From assembly GCA_025267735.1 (NCBI GenBank), contig CM046304.1:26291381-26355380 (forward strand): a stretch of DNA of 64,000 nucleotides, given 5' to 3'. Under the pieces are notes generated by a model, which made no database searches, had not been told where the DNA came from, and saw nothing but the letters and a program-made list of their open reading frames with translations. Below are positions 55,581 to 64,000 of this stretch, piece by piece (position 1 is the stretch's first letter; each line of letters starts with the position of its first letter). Source of the DNA: Mactra quadrangularis. Its lineage: Eukaryota > Mollusca > Bivalvia > Venerida > Mactridae. A program made the position numbers and the translations under genes.

Positions 55581-55790
55581 GGCCACAACAATTTGATCAT
55601 ATGTTCTATTGATTCGCTCGCACCAAAATTGTGACTGTTTTTACAAAAATAGTTTTATTTTCTTGCTTGCTCATAAAAATTTGGTCAAACGGCTATATAA
55701 AGCAACTCAACTAAGATTTCTTTTCTTCGCTCGCTCACCCCATTTTTCCCCAGAAAAATCCGCAGAACACATGATCAACTAGTTGTGGCC
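55581..55790. mobile_element. PIF/Harbinger-like MITE (copy 2)
   Basis: The ends GGCCACAACAATTTGATCAT and GGCCACAACTAGTTGATCAT (inward from right) and the interior ATTCGCTCGCACC and TTCGCTCGCTCACCCC match copy 1 at 4438. The left flank is TTA and the right TTT, so the duplication is decayed. Confidence 0.75.
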
Positions 55791-55984
55791 TTTGCACAAA
55801 ACTAGTACACATTCTTCTTAATTACATGTTGTTACACAAGTTTTTCATTGACCCATGGCTATATATGGGTGTAGTAAATCAATCTCAGATAAATTTCTTG
55901 CTCAATGGATTTAGCAGTGTTCCTAGTTGAGATTCACACTCAGGACTTCTCAACCTTAAAGTTCACGTCTAGTTTAAGTTAAAG

Positions 55985-56270
55985 GTGTGGTTTTATAGTC
56001 TGTTTCCATACACATGTTCAGCCAACTTTACAATTTTATATGATAAACCTCAATCAATGAAATCACCTTCAAACAGGTGGTTCCTCACAGTACCCATTTA
56101 CGCCAGAGTGGAGAGAAACAACTCTAGGTCATTTTTGCTCATGGAAATAAGCAGTCCTCCAATTGAGATTTGGATCTGGGACCTCTCGATCCCTAAGCCA
56201 GCATCCCACTACTTGTCCACTGTTTTAACAGTCCTTACAACTTGACCACATCTCCTATAACTGACATAAG
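55985..56270 (-). repeat. tRNA-like dispersed repeat
   Basis: The first 75 bp match 23005-23085. Further on, the minus strand contains GGGATGCTGGCTTAGGGATC and AGATCCAAATCTCAATTGG, a weak tRNA-like head. The family is unnamed. Confidence 0.45.
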
Positions 56271-56318
56271 TGTAAAACAGAAAACAGAACACAAAGTTGT
56301 AGTATGTGGTAAATGTTT

Positions 56319-56324
56319 TTTATT
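56319..56324 (-). terminator. Candidate minus-strand poly(A) signal
   Basis: On minus this is AATAAA, followed by a G/T-rich tract (ACTTTGTGTTCTGTTTTCTG). It marks where the A-rich plus-strand block starts. Confidence 0.5.
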
Positions 56325-56749
56325 TCATTGTAGATAAAAACAAAATATTGCACAGGCAAAAAATGCAAAATAACTAATTGACAGTGTAAACTTATAGTGC
56401 CATACTGGAAAATATATTCATGTATAGTAAGATAGATACAAATTTTATATAATAAACTTGAGGATTAATACAAACTATGGATTTACATTTTCATAGAGCA
56501 ACTTACTCTAGAGGATTTCAGTAGTAATGTAAAGCTCATAAAAAGAAGAGACAAAAGTCATTTAAATATAGAAAATATGGATTTCGATATATTCATCTCT
56601 TATTGTATTGGACATTCTCATTGGTTGATTCAAACAAGGTAGTACACCTGCAGTGTCCATTTATAAGTATCAACCAGGTATAAAATGTCATAATAGCATT
56701 TCCTTTCTTATTTGGATTTTATTTCATCTATTAAAACTTATAAACTTAT

Positions 56750-56935
56750 TCTTTGGTTATATACACTGGTTTCTCACCTTATCAGTTTTTGGTCAATTTT
56801 CTATTGCCAGTTTCAGCTCACCCTTCCACAAAGAGCCAACTATTTCTTCCCATACAGAGGAAAATCAACACTATTGTCAATTTTTCATGGAAGGGTAAGA
56901 CCTTCCTGAGCCAGAAATTGATCAAATATCACTGA
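56750..56935. repeat. Dispersed repeat family D (copy 2)
   Basis: ACCCTTCCACAAAGAGCCAA, GAGGAAAATCAACACTATTG and ATGGAAGGGTAAGACCTTCC parallel the copy at 1480-1735. Overlapping frames of 60-81 codons here are repeat-derived. Confidence 0.6.
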
Positions 56936-59439
56936 ATTCAAAATTGAACAAGCTAACCACTACACAAAAAGTAAGACTTCAAATTTGACCTAAGGTTGAT
57001 ATTGTACTATTAATATGATTAAAACTGTGAAGGAATAATAATTTCTATTAGAACGCTTGAAAATTGTTTATGTTTGCAATTAATTTCCAATTAAAAAGAA
57101 TAACCCAAATAATCCAGAAGAGAGTGTTTTAAAATAATGGAAGCATTAGAGAAGTCAACTGTTTTCTCTCTAAAGTATTGAAAATGTCTACATATTCAAT
57201 TTTTTCATCAAAAGACAAACATTTACAGCATATACATGTATAGTGGGATCCTAAAGCAAAAATTAATATTACAAAAAACCTTCACTACAAATTTATATGA
57301 CTTAGTGTTAAGCATATACTAGATTGAACAAATGACTTCTACACTCCAATTAGCGACTAAGTAAACAAAATCCTCAACAGAAAGTATCAACTCAACAATT
57401 ATAAGTTATAATGAGTTTGGAATGTACAGAATTACATCTAACAATATTTAGGGCTTGACCGATAACTGTTGTAACTTATACTTTCAAAATTTTTCAGGAG
57501 AAGCAAATAACTGTTCAACATTTTTCTCTCATGTTATTCTGTAACTATTTTTGATATGTGGGTTAGAAATAACATGTCTTCTGTAATTACACTGTGTTAA
57601 AAATACTAATTATTGTGAATTTACAAGCTTTTTTTACTCACAACAGTTTTCCACGGAAATTGGAAGTTATTCTGAACATAGAACTAAGTAAAATTATGTA
57701 ATTTATAAATGGAATATTTTGATGAAATTTGGTAGGAACATGTATTTGGCATTTCTAAAGCCAAATTTATCAAAAAGTCATTTTTGAAAAAAAATTAGTT
57801 ACGACAGTTTTCCATCAAGTCTTCGATTTGTGTACAGTTAGGTTACAATAAAGTCCTAACATAAAATAGTAAATACAAGCCTTCCTATATTATTACATAA
57901 GTCTAAACTTTGCATCAGTACATCACTACTGTTCTTGTACACGAAGAATCACAGTTATAAAACTAGAGAACTAACTGATGCTTAGAGCTCAGGTTTGCTT
58001 ATAGTTCATTCTCAAACTTTATGACCTTGAACTCGGAGGTTATCAAGGTGTCCAATCACGATCCATGAAAATCTCATGTGTTCCCCTTCTCTAAAAGGAC
58101 TAATAAGATAAAGGCCCAGACTAATTAGATAAAACATCTCTCTAAATATCTATCAAAAAGTCTTTTTAAACTTGCATAAACTTGTCATAATTTTTGACTC
58201 TGTAGTATACATCAGAGTGTCATGGATTTAAGAACATTTATACAGTCTTATTATAACTGGAAATTTCGACCACAAAGTGTAACATGTCAATGAATCACCT
58301 CTTGTTCATCAGCTGTGCTGATAATAAAGTGACAATACACGAGGCTAGGAAACAAGGAAAATATCAACTCTACATTGTTCAATTCGTATCATAAATTAAA
58401 AATTAGAAGTTTTTAATACATAATACATTGTACATACATATATATTACAATCTAATTACATTGTGTCTATAAAAAAACATAAATTAGAACATAACACACT
58501 ATCAATTAATATACAGTTTACACAAGCAACACTCACTTTAACTTGTATCATGACCCAAAGATTGAAAAACTTTGTGAGGGACTCCATACTCAAAACTTAA
58601 TACATTGTATTCTGTGTTGATCATTTCTTATGGCAATAATAATTTTTAAGTATTACAACATTATCATAGTAGTATTACAGCCATTGCTTTAACCCGTTAG
58701 CTCTTAGACCAGGGCTAGTGAATATTTTTTAGAAAAATGTAAGTTTCATATAGTCAGGCTAGTTGATAATTTTGATGTATTATACTTTAAATCTGGCTGG
58801 TGCTTAAAAAAGTTTAAGGGGATGGCTGGAATTATAGTAGTATAATAGAAAACCCCTAACAAATAGATTAAGGTTTGCAGATTTGTTCATAATATATAAA
58901 ATCCATTAAAAACAAAATTGAGTATTGAGCATGAAGTCCATTCACCAGTTTTACCAACTAGAGCCAATATCTCGCTGGCACACTGAATATGTAACTCCAT
59001 CCACTTTATAATGATCAACAACAAGATTTGAATAGTCTTTTGCGATTCAACCCACTGCCTACATTCAATTCAAGATTATAAACTCGAAACATGACAAATG
59101 CAAATTCTTATTCATTATATTGGTATAAATAGTTAAATGTCAACGTTTTACTTTATACATTAAATCATCATAAGAAATGACTTGAGATACAAAAATATGT
59201 TATCAGTTTCTGCCAAAAAATAACTTGCTGCTCAAAGTCATATTTTGTACCAAATTTCTAAATAACAACTTGCTATTATCATCCGAGATTCTTACTTGTG
59301 CCACATAAAGTTGGAAAACCATTCCATATACACTACAATACATCTATATAATAGAATCCCTCTGATGCATCTTGGATAATGTCTCGTTATCTTATTTACT
59401 GTCATTATAATTAACATTAAAATTAACATTAATATTAGT

Positions 59440-59622
59440 GTTTATGACGTTGAACTGGTAACCTTCGGGTAGACAGCTCTGTGTTAGTTCAAATCCCATC
59501 TAAAACTACCCCTTGTTTCAAGGATGCAAGAAACTTTATCCTACTATCTCAGTACCAGAGGACCAAAAGGCAGACTCAAAAATGATTAATCTATGTTAAC
59601 TTGTTTCACAATCGAGCAAACA
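59440..59622 (+). repeat. SINE-A copy
   Basis: TTATGACGTTGAACTGGTAA, CAGCTCTGTGTTAGTTCAAA, AAACTTTATCCTACTATCTC and TTAACTTGTTTCACAATCGA match the SINE-A order. Confidence 0.72.
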
Positions 59623-61212
59623 GGAAAAACAGATTTTGAGGGCACAACCTTGGGGTGACATAACATCAAAGTGCACCAGGGGAACTTCTACCTTAACAAG
59701 AATTCTACTAGAACTAATAAATAATAATTACATGTGTGTATATATCAACAATATTTTTAGTGCACCAAAAAACAAACATAAATTCTTCAGCTTTTAAAAA
59801 AATTTCCTACTACATATAATAAACTACGGACGCTAAAAACTACAAATTCATAATTTTACTTACAACAAGTGTTAAAACAATTTTACAAATTTTCTAGGCA
59901 TTCATAATAAATATATGATACACATTCAATTAAATTTCAATTAACACAGTTCTTGAGCCTTAAATCCAGTATGTTGATATATAATATAATATACGCTAAT
60001 ATGACACACATAAAATAAACATATGAATCTTTTATATAACATGAATAATAAACTATAATATATCTTTATATGTTTTTTTCTAAAACATAACTAAATTATC
60101 AACACTTAATAATAAATTATATACACAAAAAATAAGCAGTTTAGTAACAGTAACTTAAAGACTGGCTGAATAAAAACTTCCCCTTCTAAATAAAAAACAC
60201 TTTAATCAACCAAATACACTTTAATCATTATATATAGGTGAAAGTTAAAAAAAACAAAATCCTGGGTTTAATGATTTCGGCAGCAATTGAAAGAGAACAA
60301 CATCTTTTTCTTTGGTCCTAAAACTTTGGAATTTCAGGATCAGTTTTGAAAACTTTCACCCATGCTTAAAGCATATTGATTAAAGTTTTTACACTAGGTA
60401 TGGTATTCATTTTCAAAGTTGATAGGACATTTTACATCTAAAACTAGACCTGTCACTGAATGTGATAAAATACCCCCAGCGGATGTTTGTCAAGAAATTG
60501 GGTTACTCCACTAGTTTGCAGCAGACAAATGACAACGGAAAAACACACCATTGAAAGTACTCATGTACACTTGGACAATATGAAATAATTGCAATTATTA
60601 TATTTTCCTTTTTAATGAAATCAGCAGTGGAATACTCGACATCCCATAAGTGTCTATCCTACCCTGATATAATAATTACCAGGTATTGGTCAGTTTCTAT
60701 TGTATAAAAACCTTATTCATTCACAATGAACTCAAGATGAATACCAAACCGTTGTCAACAAATTTGTCCATATTCTACCCAAAGAACACAATTTTCTAAA
60801 TGCTTAAATGTAAAAAACATTGTTTTCTCCACACATATGACCATTCTAATGAAACTTAAAAACAATGAAATATAGCATTGAGCCATGAAAATTTAATGCA
60901 TTAAAGATTTATAACTTGGTAAACATGAGTATGTATTGTGAAATCCTATTCAACTGTATGTGGCACATACATGAACACCACTGGTTTAAATATTTGCTAA
61001 AGTACTTCTATACTGATATATAATCAAATATTCAAACCAACAGAGTAAATGTATGCACCACTGACAGTTGATTAAAATTTAACAATAAAATATCATGTAT
61101 TATTTGTTAAATATATCACCATTTAAGGCAGAACTCCTTCAAAATTATCTTATTTTGTATAGTAGGATGTCATCACTATCAAGTTTGAAATTTAGAAAGT
61201 TTGGATATAATC

Positions 61213-61515
61213 TCTAAAACAAGAAATGTAATGTGGAAACCACATTAAAGCCAGATTTAAAAACTTTTAAACAAAAATTTCAAAGGGAAATAATCCATAA
61301 TAAAGCCAGACACAGTTGCGGTTACTTTCTATTTCTGTTCATCACATAGTATGTTATCATTGTATGAAGTTTCGTAAAGATCTGACAATAAATGGCAGAA
61401 AAATATGCTTAATTGAAAACTTTAACACAATAGTTAACAAAACCAGATGCCCCCTGCCTGTGCTTTGCTAAACTATTAGCCGAATTTTTTCGTTGAAAAA
61501 TCTGGCTAATAAACC
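61213..61515 (-). repeat. Dispersed repeat family M (copy 2, inverted relative to copy 1)
   Basis: AATGTAATGTGGAAACCACA, TAGTATGTTATCATTGTATG, TAAAGATCTGACAATAAATG and AGCCGAATTTTTTCGTTGAA, in that order, are the reverse complement of the unit at 39083-39365. Confidence 0.75.
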
Positions 61516-61521
61516 CTAATT

Positions 61522-61634
61522 TAGCACATAGCATTTTCCCCTTGTTCAATCAGCTGTCGAGGATTGTTGATAGTAGACATGTACTATATTGTATAGTATA
61601 GAAGCGTGTTGAACTTGGGGAAAATGCTGTGCTA
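61522..61634. repeat. Foldback repeat 1
   Basis: TAGCACATAGCATTTTCCCC with TTGTTCAA, and the inverted TAGCACAGCATTTTCCCCAA with GTTCAA, form about 25-bp arms around a 60-bp loop. Confidence 0.7.
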
Positions 61635-61638
61635 AGCC

Positions 61639-61732
61639 AGTTAGATTATGTTTTCATTTTACCATAAGGTTCAGTGCTCGGGGCTCCGCCCCTCGCACTA
61701 AACCTTATAGTAAAATGAAAACATAATCTAAC
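61639..61732. repeat. Foldback repeat 2, long near-perfect hairpin
   Basis: The arm AGTTAGATTATGTTTTCATT continues TTAC and is mirrored exactly (24 bp). After one mismatch come ATAAGGTT and AGTGC matches, with a GC cap GGGGC-TCC-GCCCC. This makes a 94-bp hairpin with arms of about 40 bp. It abuts foldback 1, so both may belong to one element. Confidence 0.8.
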
Positions 61733-62489
61733 TAATACATAGCATCATTTTGACTGTGTCAAGTGTATAAGAGGAATTCTACCTTAAATAGTAATTAATA
61801 TTGTATATTTTTAATGCTTCAATTATTGTCAATAAACAAACACTCATCAAGGAAAAGATCTCCACCAGCTTTGGATTTATTTTATTTAATAATAAATAAA
61901 CAATTTTTTTTAAATTTCAAGAAAAAGGGACGTAACTCTATACAGAAATATCAAAATATACATATCAAAGTTACCTCCCTTTGAATTGAAACAGTATACA
62001 TTCAAAGTTACATAAATAAACTTACAAAGAAATATACATAAAATAAATGTATTTATACATTTAACAACACTGACCAGAACAGAGTCTATTTTAATTTTTC
62101 TATCAACATTAATTCACAACACTCTAAAATACGCCCAGTATGAAAATATAGCATTTTTTACACAAAAAATATGCAAGACTTTACAGTGTATAACAAAAAT
62201 ATTGGCTTCCAACATAATTTTAAGGCATGTATTGTTTTAAACACTAAATAAAACATTAAACTATATTGTACTTTATTAATTAACATAATTGATTCAATAA
62301 GCTACCACATTCACTGTCACTAATTTATACCAGAAATAAATAATAAATTATAATTAACAATTTATACATTGAGAGGCTTTGTTAACAGTATACTATTGAA
62401 CACAATTTTTTCTTATAAACAGTTCTTGAAACAAATTCAAACAAGAACATTAACATAATTTGCATACAGTCGACTATAAACTTGGCACT

Positions 62490-62660
62490 CTTAACCAACT
62501 TGACCCATACAAGGTACTATATCACCCATCCACAAGATTGACAAGTTTTTCTAAACAAATGAAAATTTAGAATATTATCAAATTTTCATGTAAGGGTACA
62601 GCCTTTCGTGGCTAAAAATCAAACCAAAGGTTACAAGATTCAAAGCTGAGCTAGCTTACA
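62490..62660. repeat. Possible family D copy 3 (diverged)
   Basis: ACCCATCCACAAGATTGACA, then TATTATCAAATTTTCATGTA with AGGGTACAGCC follow the family D order with many substitutions. Confidence 0.35.
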
Positions 62661-64000
62661 CTAAACAGCCATATTCAATTCAGCATCTTTAACTGTATAT
62701 TGAGAATCGTTTTTAAGTACAATGTATATCATTAGACTTGCCATTCAGTGTACAAACCATAAAATCAAATTTAAATTTTCTATCGCAAAAACAAACCTAC
62801 AGTTAACCACATTAAAATTTTGTATTTCTAACCTTTTTTCTACACACAATAAGCAAAATGTGCCATAAAATAAAAAAGGACTGAGTAACAGCTACCATAT
62901 CAGAGCAAAAAAAAATTCAAAGCAGATAAAACTTGATAAGTATAGTATATTTATAGTTTGATATAAAACTAAGATTTTATACATATTTTTTCAAATCTTG
63001 GTAGTCAGTACATGTTAATATTATAATATAGTATAATACACGTACTAGTAAAATATCTTATATACATGATTTGTATTCTATGACGTAGTGATAGCAAAAA
63101 TAGAATGATTCATTAAAAACTTTGAGAAAGACATGCAAAAAACTTGCGTAATAAATACGATATAATAAGTAACAATGAAACAATAAATAAGCTATATATA
63201 ATAAATCTCTAAATAAAACCATGGCAATATTTTTTATATAATATCTAAAATTTAAATCTAATATCAACAGGACAATGTGTTTTTAATGCTAAGCACTAGT
63301 TTTATCACATAGTTTGAGAGTTGTACTATATTTATTACATAACATCAAAGCTGCGTTTAAACTCCATTTAAAACCAAAACAAATTATTGAGAGGAAAAAT
63401 CCTATCTATGTACTTATTAAATTCGAAGTTTCAAAGCATTAGAAGTTGAATATTCAAGCTAAATAATGTGCCAATGAATGAATAATACTTTTAAAGGGTA
63501 TGATTAATATTCCAAATGATGAACCCATGATGACGATCAAGGTGTAATAAGGGTTAAATGACATGACTTTTTATACATCAGATTTTATGTAGCCAATAAA
63601 ATCAAGTATAGATCAATTGTATAAAACCCTGTTTTTTCATATTAGAAAATAATAATTCTGATAAGAAATTATGCAATTTCAAAAGTCAATGCCTTAAAGG
63701 ACAATGATACGAAAGCCAACATCTGATTTTTTTTTAAATTACCCCCGTACTTAGATTACCCCTGTACTATCATTGACATTAGTTCCAGCCAAGAACTTTC
63801 CATAGATCATAAAGAAAAGACTAAAATCTACTTCAAGAACACTTCTAAAGATTAAAAAATGTTTCAAGAGAGAAAAAAAATGTTTAGAATTGTGAAAACT
63901 ATTTTATACAAATAATGAGATTAATCTCTAAGAATGAAAATATCAATGTAAAATATTTAACATAATGAATGAACCTACAGCAAGGTTGATCATCATAGAG

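Larger units (their letters stand above)
50841..56300. other. Convergent intergenic region, repeat-rich
   Basis: There is no host exon on either strand. It contains a SINE-B tail, a decayed Tc1-like element with a Helitron-like insert, a mini-MITE, a tRNA-like fragment, a second Harbinger-like MITE and a minus-strand tRNA-like repeat. A pair of imperfect words (AAACTCAACCGTTC / GAGTTTGTGGCTTT) near 55225-55290 and 55440-55490 (TTGAGTTTTTTGTCAAACTG) hints at another inverted element around 55.05-55.49 kb. Confidence 0.55.
56301..64000 (-). other. Presumed 3' UTR of a minus-strand gene lying right of the window
   Basis: No coding exon was found on either strand over 7.7 kb. The plus strand is persistently A-rich, as in the G-gamma 3' UTR, and begins right after a minus-strand poly(A) signal. 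It contains repeat families D, SINE-A and M and two adjacent foldbacks. The assignment is by analogy only. Confidence 0.4.

Noticed and set aside
56653..56935. Three overlapping 60-81 codon frames
   Set aside because: They fall on repeat family D, which is also found in the LMF2 intron.
63058..63267. A 69-codon Tyr/Phe-rich minus frame
   Set aside because: This is what A-rich plus-strand sequence yields by chance; there is no motif or conservation cue.

Overview
This window is animal nuclear DNA: AT-rich, with short exons, GT-AG introns, very long untranslated regions and many small interspersed repeats. The proteins are conserved across metazoans. Two repeat types (a GC-rich repeat opening CCCCCGCTTCG, and one opening AGCTCGACTT with a GCGTCGGCGTCCGCGTCC block) look like families I associate with mollusc, especially bivalve, genomes. 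A bivalve or other mollusc is therefore the best guess, but the species cannot be fixed from the sequence alone. No prokaryotic operon, CRISPR array or viral gene was seen.

Layout. (1) About 1-9.45 kb, plus strand: the last six coding exons of a lipase maturation factor 2 homologue (LMF2), whose 5' part lies left of the window, followed by a T-rich 3' UTR of up to 4.5 kb. (2) 9.45-13.1 kb: a convergent intergenic stretch packed with non-autonomous DNA transposons and SINE-like units, including an 833-bp hAT-type element with an intact 8-bp target duplication. (3) 13.1-17.9 kb, minus strand: a two-exon heterotrimeric G-protein gamma subunit of 66 aa ending in a CLIL prenylation box, with an A-rich (on plus) 3' UTR of about 3.4 kb. 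(4) 17.9-21.3 kb: a divergent intergenic or promoter region. (5) About 21-50.8 kb, plus strand: a complete ARF6 small GTPase (175 aa in four coding exons, with introns of 12.5, 5.8 and 1.4 kb), followed by a T-rich 3' UTR of up to 8.2 kb that carries an 18-bp minisatellite. (6) 50.8-56.3 kb: a convergent intergenic region holding a decayed Tc1-like element interrupted by a Helitron-like insertion. (7) 56.3-64 kb: no coding sequence, but strand composition and a minus-strand poly(A) signal suggest the distal 3' UTR of a minus-strand gene whose coding part lies right of the window.

The genes do not form a pathway. LMF2 acts in the ER on lipase folding, the gamma subunit acts in GPCR signalling at the plasma membrane, and ARF6 controls plasma-membrane and endosome traffic and actin. 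Their alternating convergent, divergent, convergent arrangement is what the strand bias shows directly. I found no convincing new molecular system. The most informative unexplained material is the repeat layer: nested transposon insertions, several short inverted-repeat families with visible target-site duplications, long foldbacks, a minisatellite with graded higher-order structure, and a GC-rich island with a 149-codon open frame.
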